From: Blastococcus sp. TBT05-19 | GTDB lineage: Bacteria > Actinomycetota > Actinomycetes > Mycobacteriales > Geodermatophilaceae | NCBI RefSeq assembly: GCF_003319095.1 | Contig: NZ_QOHI01000001.1 | Span: 806,001-870,000 of the forward strand | Length of the DNA stretch: 64,000 nt | Reading direction: 5' to 3' | Shown here: positions 53,781 through 62,390 of the stretch, in pieces | Layout: each line of letters begins with the position of its first letter | Position numbering within the stretch: position 1 is the stretch's first letter | Notes under the pieces: model-generated | Databases searched by the model: none | The model's input: only the letters and a program-made list of their open reading frames with translations | Told to the model about the DNA's origin: nothing | Translations under genes and position numbers: made by a program

Positions 53781-53781
53781 C

Positions 53782-55006
53782 CCCGATGACCAGGCCGTTC
53801 CCCTTCTGGGGAGCGGCCTGAGTCGTCTCTGGTTGCAGTTGTGGTTGCAGTTTGCCCACCCTTACCTGGCAGCAGCAGAGCGCTCATCCGGTCGGCGGCT
53901 TCGCGCGCCAGCGCCGGCATGACGTGGCTGTAGATGTCCATGGTGGTGCGCATCTGGCTGTGGCCGAGCAGCTCCATGACCACGCGGGGATGCACGTTCT
54001 CGCTGAGCAGCAGAGTCGCCGCGGTGTGCCGGCCGTCGTGCAGGCGGACATGACGGACGCCGGCCTTCTGGAGCAGGCGCGTCCAGTCGTCGTAGTCGGT
54101 CTTCTTGTCGATCGGCCGGCCGTTGGGCTGAGCGAAGACCAGGTCCTCGTCGTGCCACTCGGAGCCGGCCAGCAACCGCTCGCCGAGCTAGGCGGCCTTG
54201 TGCTCCCTGAGTGCATCGAGCAGGGGCAGCGGCAGCGCCAAGGTGCGCTGGCTGCGGCGGGTCTTGGGCTCCTCGTAGACCAGCCCGCCGCCGCGGACCC
54301 GGTGGACGCTCCGCCGGACCGTCAGCGTGCCCGTAAGCAGGTCGATGTCCTTCCACTGCAGCGCGAGCGCCTCGGACTGACGCAGACCGAGGGCGAGCGC
54401 GACGGTCCAGCGGGCGGAGTTGCGGACGCCGGCCGTGGCGTGCAGCACGGCGCGGGCCTCGCCGAGGTCGAGGGCCGTGGCCAGGTCGCTCGGCCGCTGC
54501 GCCGGCGGGTCGACGAGCGCGGCGACATTGCGGGGGGCGTGCCCGCGCTGGACGGCGACGGTGAGGGCCCGGAACAGGATGCGGTGGTGCCGGAGCACGG
54601 TGGCGGGGGAGTAGCCGTCGTCGAGCAGCGCGGTGTAGAGCTGGTCGAGGTGCTCCGGACGCAGCCGGTCGAGGCGGTGCCGTCCGATGCCGGGGATGAG
54701 GTGCTTGCGCACGGCCGACTCGTAGCTCTCCAGCGTCCGCTGTCGCACCCGGCGCGGGGCGATGGTGGTCAGCCAGTGCTCGAGCCACTCTGCGACGGTC
54801 GGGGTCGATGTCTCGCTGATCATCCCGGAGTCGCGCTTGCGCTCGAGGTCACGGACCTTCGTGACCACCACGCCCCGGCTCTTGCTGCTGACGTGCCGGC
54901 GGTCGAGCTTGCCGGCGAGCGTGAACCCGACGGAGACGTAGCCGTGCCAGCGTCCGTCGGCGCCCTTGTAGATCGTCGACTCGCCGTTCGACGCCCGTCC
55001 GGCCAT
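53782..55006 (-). pseudogene. Tyrosine site-specific integrase with in-frame amber stop
   Basis: Starting at ATG 55006 the protein has an AP2-like arm-binding start (ESTIYKGADGRWHGYVSVGF), a core-binding SAM-like domain, and the first catalytic Arg in LALGLRQSEALALQWKDIDL. A TAG at 54190-54188 then stops it after EHKAA. The same frame resumes directly with LGERLLAGSEWHDEDLVFAQ, the HxxR box (HDGRHTAA), the GHSQMRTT His and the TMDIYSH tyrosine. One CAG-to-TAG change explains this. The C-terminal frame has no stop before the tRNA and reads antisense through tRNA-Ala. Unless suppressed, the product lacks the catalytic Tyr. Confidence 0.88.
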
Positions 55007-55080
55007 CCGCTACCCCTCGCCGCTGCTTCGAAGGCTCAGTCTCGCCGAGCACTCGGGCGATGAGCAGGCCCGCTGTGAAT

Positions 55081-55323
55081 TCACGCGGCGTCCGGCGAAG
55101 GCTGTGGACGGGACGAAGAAGCCTCGAGCCGGCGGACGTAGCGGTCGAGCTCTGCCTGAGAAATCCGGCAGCTGCGGCCGATGTGCACCGGACGCAGATC
55201 CCCGCTCTTCATGAGCGCGTACACCGTCGTGCGGCCGACGCGGAGGACCTTCGCGGCTTCTTCGGGCGTGAGAAGGAGCCGATCGGCGATGGAGACCTCA
55301 AGGAGCGGCTGCGGATCACCCAT
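55081..55323 (-). CDS. Excisionase-like helix-turn-helix protein
   Basis: An 80-residue protein with a MerR/excisionase-type winged HTH: LLTPEEAAKVLRVGRTTVYA, then LMKSGDLRPVHIGRSCRISQ and AELDRYVRRL. Small proteins with this domain direct excision by the neighbouring integrase or regulate it. It lies 74 nt upstream of the integrase start on the same strand, the usual xis-int layout in actinobacterial integrative elements. Confidence 0.9.
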   Translation of the reverse strand: MGDPQPLLEVSIADRLLLTPEEAAKVLRVGRTTVYALMKSGDLRPVHIGRSCRISQAELDRYVRRLEASSSRPQPSPDAA

Positions 55324-55495
55324 GTCGACATCTCCCGGGTCAATTGCTGCCTATGGAAGTTCCAGTACGACGGTGGTGGAGCGGCCTGCCGAATGTCCCC
55401 AGTCCGTCTCCCGCCGAGGATTGCGGCCGTTGCCGTGGGCGACTGGAGACTTGAGCGCGCCTCGTGCCAACTGGAGAACTTCTGGAGCCTCGAGC

Positions 55496-55981
55496 TCAGC
55501 GGACGTCGAGGGCGCCAGTGAGGTGGGCGCGTCTCCGGTAGGCCTCCAGTACGGGCTGAAGTGCCCGCGCCAGGGCGGGCAGGTCGCGGTCGTAGACCCG
55601 CCCGTCGTCTAGTTGGCCGGCGAGCTGGCCGAGCAGCTGGGGCCAGTCGCGGCGGGTGGGCTCGAGAGGCACCTGGACCTCGACGCGTCGCTCGACGACC
55701 TCGACCGCGGACAGACCGGAGGCGGCGGCCCTCGTCTGCTCCCAGGCTCGGTGCCGGCAAGTAGCCGAGCACCACTTCGGGATCGGCCCCCGGCTTCGCG
55801 GTGTGATCCGCCCACCGCACCACCCGCATGCCGTCGCCGCACTCCTCCGTTCGGGACCGTGCCCGTCCGATGCGGCCGGGTCCGAGCAGGCCTTCGGGGT
55901 CGTCCGCTGGGCTTGCTGACGCCGTTGCCGCTCGCGTTCGCGCCTACGAGCACGGTGTTCGTGGCTACCGCTGGTTCCCAT
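55496..55981 (-). CDS. Small Cys-rich putative zinc-binding protein of the island
   Basis: A 161-residue basic protein. A central CGWCGG...KWCSATCRHRAWEQ motif (CxxC and CxxxC about 15-20 residues apart) looks like a zinc ribbon of the kind found in small proteins of actinobacterial integrative elements. It is preceded by a strongly basic, low-complexity N-terminus (RRRERERQRRQQ). A C-terminal helix (LPALARALQPVLEAYRRRAH) follows. The start is uncertain (ATG 55981 or an upstream GTG 56023). Function unknown. Confidence 0.55.
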   Translation of the reverse strand: MGTSGSHEHRARRRERERQRRQQAQRTTPKACSDPAASDGHGPERRSAATACGWCGGRITPRSRGPIPKWCSATCRHRAWEQTRAAASGLSAVEVVERRVEVQVPLEPTRRDWPQLLGQLAGQLDDGRVYDRDLPALARALQPVLEAYRRRAHLTGALDVR

Positions 55982-56209
55982 GCCGTCAAGGCTGCGGACG
56001 AGTCTCCAGAAACCCGGCACCACGAATCGGCGGACCGTAGGTGCAGAAGGTGTGTCCCTCTTGATCTTGGCGATCTCCGGTGCCGACAGATCGGGGTGTC
56101 GCAGGCACCGTGTTGTCGCTCGGCGAGCATGGCCTAGGCGAGTGTGGCGAACCCGTCGTGTGCCAGGTCCAGGTGTAGCTAAAGGCGGCTACAGAGGTAA
56201 TCGGGCCGA

Positions 56210-56878
56210 TTACTTCTTGCCCTCGCCGATGATCTGCGCGATCACGATGAGGATGGCCACGAGGGATGCGGCCCCACCGGCGTCAGCAACGAGCCCATCA
56301 AGGAGTGCCGACTCCTGCATCGCCCACGTCAGGCCAACGACGAGCAGGGCGGTGGAGGAGACCCGGGAGGTCCGGGAGGCGGCCAAGCCGCGTGTCCGCG
56401 CCAGGGCACGACGGAGACGTCGTTCGGCCTCCGCGACGGCAGGAGCGGCAGCAGCGATCTCGGAGGCGAGGACCTCGGCGAGGGGGTGAAGGTAGTCCCG
56501 GAGCGATCCCAGAGGGTCGGTGACCAAGGCCCCCAAGTCGAGGTGCTCGGTGAGGCTGGCGGCGTAGTCGGCCAGGGGGGTGGTCACCTCACCGAAGGCT
56601 GAGGTGAGGTCGAGGTGCTCGGTGAGGCTGGCGGCGTAGTCGGCCAGGGGGGTGGTCACCTCACCGAAGGCTGAGGTGAGGTCGAGGTGCTCGGTGAGGC
56701 TTGCGGCGTAGTCGGCCAGGGGGGTGGTCACCTCACCGAAGGCTGAGGTGAGGTCGAGGTGCTCGGTGAGGCTGGCGGCGTAGCTGGTCAGCGAGGTCGT
56801 GAGGCCGGCCGAGATCATGCGGGCGGCTCCGGCGGAGGCGGAGCCCGGGACCAGGACCCCACTACCCAGTTCGATCAT
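56210..56878 (-). CDS. Tandem-repeat protein with C-terminal membrane helices
   Basis: A 222-residue hypothetical protein. The first half contains a 24-residue unit (LTSAFGEVTTPLADYAASLT followed by EHLD) in three consecutive, almost identical copies plus a partial one, probably an amphipathic helical rod or coiled coil. A charged region (EAERRLRRALARTRGL) and two hydrophobic segments (TALLVVGLTWAMQESALL and ASLVAILIVIAQIIG) follow. The DNA repeats are 72 bp and nearly perfect, so copy number can change easily. No known family recognised. It could be a membrane-tethered sensor or toxin-like protein; this is open. Confidence 0.65.
   Translation of the reverse strand: MIELGSGVLVPGSASAGAARMISAGLTTSLTSYAASLTEHLDLTSAFGEVTTPLADYAASLTEHLDLTSAFGEVTTPLADYAASLTEHLDLTSAFGEVTTPLADYAASLTEHLDLGALVTDPLGSLRDYLHPLAEVLASEIAAAAPAVAEAERRLRRALARTRGLAASRTSRVSSTALLVVGLTWAMQESALLDGLVADAGGAASLVAILIVIAQIIGEGKK
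56537..56783. repeat. 72-bp tandem repeat, about 3.4 copies
   Basis: The sequence gtcgaggtgctcggtgaggc recurs with units beginning at 56537, 56609, 56681 and 56753, an exact period of 72 bp. Copies differ at only one or two bases (for example ctggcggcg against cttgcggcg). The period is a multiple of 3 and keeps the coding frame of the overlapping minus-strand gene. Confidence 0.95.
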
Positions 56879-56960
56879 GTGTCCAAGATAAGGCGCAAGT
56901 GTGACTACGTCCCGACTGCCGGGAGGGAGGCCTTGGGTGGGCGTCGCCGCCAGGGGCTAT

Positions 56961-57605
56961 TCAGTCGATGACGTACTCCTGGAGCACTGCAAGCACGTCA
57001 CGCCCGAGCGTGGTGATCGAGTAGACGTTCCCTCCGCCGAAGCCGGTCGTGGCCTCGGCGAGGCCACGGGCTACCAGCGTGGCCACAAGCAGCGACACAA
57101 CCCGTGTGGGGAGGTCCGCAGATACCTCAAGGAGATGCATCGTCCAGACCAAGGCAGTACCGGATATGGCTGGTGGATCCGCGCTCAGGAGCAGCAGAAC
57201 GCGAGCGTGGTGCTCGGTGAGGTCCGACAGGACGGTCAGAACTAACTCCGCCTCGTCGACCCTGCCTGGGTCGGCCGCCGCACGGCCGAGGGCAACCCCC
57301 ATGGCCTTGAGCGTGCCGTCGTGGCCGTTCATACCTGCGGCGTGGAGGACACGGGTCACGAGAGAGAGGAAGCGAGGATCGTGGCCGATCCGCTCGCCGA
57401 TCTCCTCCCGGGTCATGCCGGATACGCGCTCGGCGGCCTTGAGGGCCACCGACCGGCGGCGTTCGGTCTCCGCACGGACCCGGCGGACTGCGCGCTCGGT
57501 AAGCACCCCAACCCCGGGGATGGGAAGGAGAAGGCCAACGCCGGCGGCCAGGACATCTCCGCCGATCTGATCCACGAGGTCTTGCCGGTCCTGCTGTTCG
57601 GCCAC
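56961..57605 (-). CDS. Hypothetical island protein
   Basis: A 214-residue protein, mostly helical. Near the N-terminus, GGDVLAAGVGLLLPIPGVGV may be a membrane or hairpin segment, followed by a basic helix (ERAVRRVRAETERRRSVALK). The C-terminal part (LVATLVARGLAEATTGFGGG, then NVYSITTLGRDVLAVLQEY) resembles a winged-helix-like end. No recognised family. It may be transcribed before the repeat protein, since both lie on the minus strand with an 82-nt gap, suggesting a pair. Confidence 0.6.
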   Translation of the reverse strand: MAEQQDRQDLVDQIGGDVLAAGVGLLLPIPGVGVLTERAVRRVRAETERRRSVALKAAERVSGMTREEIGERIGHDPRFLSLVTRVLHAAGMNGHDGTLKAMGVALGRAAADPGRVDEAELVLTVLSDLTEHHARVLLLLSADPPAISGTALVWTMHLLEVSADLPTRVVSLLVATLVARGLAEATTGFGGGNVYSITTLGRDVLAVLQEYVID

Positions 57606-58093
57606 GCCGGGAGGCTAACGCGGGCACAGGGGCAAGCGGGCTAGATGCACCAGAGCGCCGCTTCGAGGGAGGTTGCCAGCCGAAGCCACTAGGCCGTCGG
57701 CGACCGACCGAGACCTCGGCCGAGCTATCGGGGCCACTTCCTCCTCTTCGCAATCACTCTCCCGCTGGCCACGTCAGGCAAGTGCACAGCGTCAACGGCT
57801 CCCAGGAACCACAGCAGAAGTCACAAGATCAAGACGGACGCACCTCATGCCTCAAGGGTCCGGCAGCCGTTGCGCATCGCCCTTCAGGGCCCGGGCCAGT
57901 CCTTGCAGCTCGTCACAACGAGTCGACTGACCGCAGATGCAAGAAGTGTGTGGTCCCGTGATCTTGGTTCATCGACGTGATGGAGGCATAGCCGCTGGGA
58001 GGCCTCATGCGCGGTCGTGCAGGGAGCGACTGAGCGGCCCGTGCAGGCGTTCAGACGTCGGGATGCGTCGGTGCTACGTGCGACCATGCGCCG
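57606..58093. other. Non-coding island stretch with a diverged dispersed repeat
   Basis: About 490 nt without a convincing gene. Around 57922-57970 it contains a segment (cgagtcgactgaccgcagat, then gcaagaagtgtgtggtcccg and tgatcttgg) that resembles 56025-56073. Both copies are bounded by small inverted arms (GACC/GGTC here, GGAC/GTCC there). Otherwise I see only short frames without domain character. Confidence 0.45.
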
Positions 58094-58837
58094 GTGGCGG
58101 TAGCCGATGAAACTCGGAAGCGGCTGTGGGCGCGGTCCGGGAACCGTTGCGCGGTGTGCCGGCAGGAGCTAGTCCGTGCTGATCTTGAGGAGGTACCCGG
58201 CGCCCTGGTCGGTCAGGAGGCGCACATCATTGCGCGGTCGCCCGGCGGACCGCGGTACGAGCCGCTCGCGCCCAAGGTTCGCGACGGTTACGCCAACCTG
58301 ATTCTCCTGTGCGCCAACGACCACACCGAGGTGGATGCACAACCCACCCGCTACACGGTTGAGCATCTGCGGGCGATCAAGCACCGGCACGAACAGTGGG
58401 TCGCCGCCCGACTGGACGGCGGCGATTCCGTCTCGGAGGACGGCACCCTAGCGACGTTGATTCTGTCAGGTGACGACCTTTGGCCACTCCTGGCCGGGGC
58501 GCTGGGGTGGCAGATCGGAATGCCGGAAGCCTTGTCGGACGAGGACGCGGATCTCATTGACGAGTCAATGCAGCTCTTCACAGATTGGTGTGACATCTCC
58601 TCGGATGTCGAGGCGCAGGGCTTCCGGTCGGTCCGTGACGCGAAGCGATCACTAACAGGGCAGCTCAATCAGATGGCAGCAGCAGGCTTTGTCGTCCTTG
58701 GAGGTCGTCGGGAGGCAGCCCTCGGTGCCGGCGTTACCGGTCCTGTCGTCGTGCTCGAGGTCGTCCGACCCGAGGGACTGGAAGCGTTGCGGGTTTCGGT
58801 GCCGGGCGGCGCCGCAGCCCCCGGGGATATGCGCTAG
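58094..58837 (+). CDS. HNH endonuclease domain protein
   Basis: A 247-residue protein. The N-terminal HNH nuclease domain has GNRCAVCRQEL (first Cys pair), the catalytic H in QEAHIIARSPGGPRYE, the Asn in YANLILLCANDHTEVD, and HxxxH-type residues in AIKHRHEQWV. After residue 120 a second, helical domain of unknown type follows (ALSDEDADLIDESMQLFTDW, then LNQMAAAGFVVLGGRREAAL). HNH proteins of this form are common cargo in islands and defence clusters. The target is unknown. Confidence 0.82.
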   Translation: MAVADETRKRLWARSGNRCAVCRQELVRADLEEVPGALVGQEAHIIARSPGGPRYEPLAPKVRDGYANLILLCANDHTEVDAQPTRYTVEHLRAIKHRHEQWVAARLDGGDSVSEDGTLATLILSGDDLWPLLAGALGWQIGMPEALSDEDADLIDESMQLFTDWCDISSDVEAQGFRSVRDAKRSLTGQLNQMAAAGFVVLGGRREAALGAGVTGPVVVLEVVRPEGLEALRVSVPGGAAAPGDMR

Positions 58838-58908
58838 CGGTCTCGCAGCGCCAATTGGACAAGGTCCACCTCCCGACCGGCTCTGGTCACAGCACAGGCG
58901 GTGGATGC

Positions 58909-59427
58909 TTAAGTGCGGCTCGGATCGGGCATGCCCGTATATCGAACGAGCCATTCGGCGGCTCTCGCACCCACGCCCAGAACTCGGTGGGTCAGTGCGG
59001 CGAGCTCATCCGCCGTCGGAAGTAGCTCGGGGCCGGCCTCACCGTCGGCGCCCCGCTGCCTCGTCTTCAGCATCTCCGTCCTCGGGTGAACGGTGACAGC
59101 CTCGCGGACCCCGGCCGCCGTCTCGGTTACGACGTGCAGCGAGTGAGCAATTCGGTGACGTTCATGAAGAACTTTCTGTGCATCCGCTGCGATGGCGCGA
59201 GCCTTGTCGTACATCTCGTCCCCCGGCGGCATCCGCCTACCGATCTTGTCGAGCGCTTTGACCGCGAATCCGGGCCTCGACGCAACCGCCCAGAGATCGT
59301 CCTCGGATGGGTCCAAGAGGCGGACCATGGTGGCCAACAGAAAGTCGAGGCCAGCCGCGGCCACCACGACTCGCCCTACGCCTTCGTAGAAGGTGCGCTC
59401 TAGTTCCACTGGCCTCCGATCTAGCAT
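58909..59427 (-). CDS. Hypothetical helical protein
   Basis: A 172-residue protein starting MLDRRPVELERTFYEGVGRV. It is predominantly helical, with VVVAAAGLDFLLATMVRLLD near the N-terminus and a conserved-looking HERHRIAHSLHVVTET in the middle (R/H-x-x-x-AH, reminiscent of RxxxH-like nucleases, but not diagnostic). No family recognised. It is divergent from the DUF3644 gene, with 116 nt between starts. Confidence 0.55.
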   Translation of the reverse strand: MLDRRPVELERTFYEGVGRVVVAAAGLDFLLATMVRLLDPSEDDLWAVASRPGFAVKALDKIGRRMPPGDEMYDKARAIAADAQKVLHERHRIAHSLHVVTETAAGVREAVTVHPRTEMLKTRQRGADGEAGPELLPTADELAALTHRVLGVGARAAEWLVRYTGMPDPSRT

Positions 59428-59543
59428 CTGCGATTGACCCCGTCGGCCTGGCGGCGGAGTACCGGTGCCCCTCCCGGAAATAAGCACGACCTCGTGTCGC
59501 GGCTCACATATCCTCCCAGGAGAGCCATACGGGGAGGGGTGCC

Positions 59544-60695
59544 GTGGCGCCGCCGCGTCGGTACATGCAGATGGTCGACGCCTCCCGAGACGAGGCCTCG
59601 CTCGCCGTCCGCCTGTACAACGATCCCGCCGAAGGTAGGTCCTTCGAGGGCTTTGTCGTGCACATGCACTTGGCGTGGCTCTACTTGCTGCATGCCGAGT
59701 TCGACCGAGACGGCACCGACATCCGCTACTGGCGGCGGGACAACCCTCGGAAGCTCGACAAGGTGGATGGCGAGGCTCGCCGCTGGGAGCTGTCCCGCTG
59801 CGTGCAGGAGCGCTGGCCCAGTGACAAGGATCCGGTGCGGGCGAACCTTACGTTCTTTATCGGCCTGCGGAATAAGATCGAGCACCGGTACGCCCGTCAG
59901 CAGCGCGCTCTGGCCGCGGTGGTCGGTGGGCAGGCCCAGGCCCTCCTTCTGAACTATGAGGAAGAGCTCACCAGCCAGTTCGGGACGAAGGTCTCGCTTG
60001 CAACTCGGCTCCGCTTCCCTGTTTTCATCGGGAGCTTCACCGAGGAGGGCGAGAAGGCGCTCCGGCGACTGCGCTCGAAGCTCCCGGCCGCGTTGCGCAC
60101 CTTCATCGCTGACTACACCTCGAGCTTGGATGAATCCGTGGCGGGCGATCCTCACTATGAGCTGCGCCTGCGGGTCTTCCAGGAGCTGGCTTCCAAGCCT
60201 GACCCGGAGGCCCTTGCCATCCAGTACACCCGCTGGGACAACATGACCGAGGAGGAGCGGCAGACCCTTGAGGCGATCGGCAAGAAGGGCTACGTCGTCG
60301 TCCGAGACCGCAAGGTGAGCGTGGTGGGGCACGGTCTGATGAAGGCCAAGGCGGTGCGGAAGGCGGTCGAAGAGCAGATCCCCTTCCGCTTCCATCAGGG
60401 CCACTTCATCAAGGCCTGGCAGAAGCTCAAGGTGCGGCCCGCGAAGGGCGATCCGCACCCGGAGCGCACCGATGAGAAGTACTGCACGTACGACGACCTC
60501 AACGACAACTACGGATACACGCCGGCCTACGTGAGGAAGCTCGTCCGAGAGTGCGCCACCGAGGAGAAGTTCCGTGCTTTCTTCGGCACCGCTCCCCAGG
60601 ACAAGGTGACTGGTGACTGGGTAGGCGAGCCTCCGCCTGGCGCTGTGCCGTCATCGGTGAAGGACGAGGCCGAGTCGGCCGACGACGAGGGCTAG
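59544..60695 (+). CDS. DUF3644 domain protein
   Basis: A 383-residue soluble protein. Its N-terminal portion matches DUF3644: EASLAVRLYNDPAEGRSFEG, FVVHMHLAWLYLLHAEFDRD and ANLTFFIGLRNKIEHRYARQ. The RxxxEHR motif in the latter resembles the RxxxxH ribonuclease site of HEPN proteins, so an RNase role is possible (inference). The C-terminal region (TYDDLNDNYGYTPAYVRKLV) looks like a helical DNA-binding module. GTG start after GGGAGGGG. DUF3644 genes are frequent in phage-defence islands. Confidence 0.78.
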   Translation: MAPPRRYMQMVDASRDEASLAVRLYNDPAEGRSFEGFVVHMHLAWLYLLHAEFDRDGTDIRYWRRDNPRKLDKVDGEARRWELSRCVQERWPSDKDPVRANLTFFIGLRNKIEHRYARQQRALAAVVGGQAQALLLNYEEELTSQFGTKVSLATRLRFPVFIGSFTEEGEKALRRLRSKLPAALRTFIADYTSSLDESVAGDPHYELRLRVFQELASKPDPEALAIQYTRWDNMTEEERQTLEAIGKKGYVVVRDRKVSVVGHGLMKAKAVRKAVEEQIPFRFHQGHFIKAWQKLKVRPAKGDPHPERTDEKYCTYDDLNDNYGYTPAYVRKLVRECATEEKFRAFFGTAPQDKVTGDWVGEPPPGAVPSSVKDEAESADDEG

Positions 60696-60913
60696 CTTCG
60701 CTTGCGGCGCTGACTGGCCGGCGAACGGTCTTCGGGGCGCTAGGTTCCGGCCCCTGGCCTTGAACCCCACCTCAAGAGCTGAGAGTCGGCACTCCCAGGC
60801 CCCACACGGCGGGTGTGTGAGCTTGGCGTTCGCCGACGTTCGGCACTGCGAACACCCGGGCAACATCAACGGGCACGTCGGCGGCCTGGTACGCGACGGG
60901 AGGTGCAGTCTCA

Positions 60914-62279
60914 ATGCGGTCGTCGTTGTGGACCGTCGAGGACGCGATCGGGACCGACGGTCCCGACTTGGTACTGGCGGTCCAGCAGCTGCCCGATGCA
61001 CGCATCGGGCAGCTTGCCGAGCATGTGCTGGACAAAGCTGGAGTGCCGGAGCTGGCCATCGGTGCGGACGGTGTGCGGCCTCTGATTAACGCGCGCATGG
61101 GAGCGTTCCACGCCGTGCCGTCCCGGGGGAGTACAGCACGGCTCCTACCTTGGGCGGCCTGAACTTGCTCACCGCGACAGATCCTCGGTACTCGGCTTCC
61201 TCAGCTTTCGCCCGTGGGGCCGCCCGGGTGCTGCTGTACTGCCATGCGTTGGTAATCGAGGATCCGGTGGCGCTGGCCTCGCACATGTACGTCACTTCGC
61301 CGGCGGGCTCGGGGAGCCTGGCACGAAGGTTCATCGAGGCGTCCGTCCAGTCATCGGTCTCCATCGATGAGCTGGTTCGGGCTGGCGTGATCGTTCTGTA
61401 TTGGGTTCCTGAGGCGCGTCAACGGCAGACCGCCGCGATCCTGACAAGTCTTCGGTCGTCGGCACCGTCGGGCTCGGCGCTGACGCAGCAGGCCTGGGAC
61501 GCATTCGAAGCCTTGTTCGTCGATGGCTTGCATCCCTCGCTGCAGGCGCTCTGGCGACAGATCCGTGGCGGAAACCGAAGCCTGGTACGGACGGGATCCG
61601 AGAAGCCGCTACCTCAGGGCAAGCCCTGCTCACTCAGCAGTTCATCGACGTCGTTTCGGAGCTCAAGCCCTCAGTGGTGGTCGAAAACGTGCTGGAGGCC
61701 CTGGCGACGAGTCTGGCTGACGCGGCCGCGATGGGTGGTAAGCCGGACATCTATGCACCCAGCAGTCTGTTCGCGAGGTTGCTCTTTGCCGCTTCGGTCG
61801 AACCCGATGATGAAGACGCAGTTCGGATGCGAGAGCTGGTGCATCTCAACGTGCCGCGTCTCGACAATCTCTCCTGAAGGGACGTTGTCGCCATCCGGCA
61901 ACAAGATCCTGTATTCGCTGAGTGGCGCACCTATCTTGCACGCGGGCTTGACAGGTTGCGGTCAGCTCGCGAGGCGGGACGAGCAGTGGACTTTCGCCGG
62001 GTGATGCTTGAGGAGCTCGCAGCCGCACGTGCTCAGCTGGAGAGAAGCACCCATGGCGCAAGCGTCGTGGCCCGTGCCCGCGACGGCGCCATGTCCTTCG
62101 TGCTTGGAGGCATGGGGGGAGCCCTCGGCGCCGCAGGCCAGCCCCCCGATGTCATCGCGGCGGCCGCTGGGGGTGCGGGCCTAGGGGCAGCCGTCGTTTC
62201 GGCGGCTGTCGGTGACAGTGGCCCATCGGAGGGGACCTGGCGTCATTACGTGCTGTTCGACCGACACGCGGCGAGCTGA
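60914..62279 (+). pseudogene. Decayed hypothetical gene (two frameshifts and one stop)
   Basis: Four open pieces line up as one protein. ATG 60914 opens WTVEDAIGTDGPDLVLAVQQ and runs to about 61135. A one-base slip in cgggggag moves the frame to EYSTAPTLGGLNLLTATDPR, which continues to about 61560. A second slip leads to SGQALLTQQFIDVVSELKPS and VVVENVLEALATSLADAAAM, ending at TGA 61875-61877 after PRLDNLS. The same frame then goes on with RDVVAIRQQDPVFAEWRTYL and a Gly/Ala-rich tail to 62279. The intact protein would be about 450 residues, with a C-terminal hydrophobic patch (FVLGGMGGALGAAG). Family not recognised. Confidence 0.65.
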
Positions 62280-62390
62280 CGGGATCCTCATCCACGTTTC
62301 AAACGATCACAGCCGCGGGAGCGGCAGAACTCAGCGCGGCGGTGAGCCGCGTTACCAGAACGATGCCGTTCCCCTCTAGGCTTGCCGCCC

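Noticed and set aside
53453..53781. Integrase coding continuing to 53453
   Set aside because: This part is antisense to tRNA-Ala and to the VOC gene, so it is unlikely to be functional protein; noted only as a frame property.
56537..56783. CRISPR array
   Set aside because: The 72-bp units are contiguous with no unique spacers and keep a protein reading frame; this is a coding tandem repeat.
59421..60458. A 345-codon minus-strand frame over the DUF3644 gene
   Set aside because: It is antisense to the DUF3644 frame, which has the family pattern, a good GTG start and ribosome binding site; the antisense frame has none.
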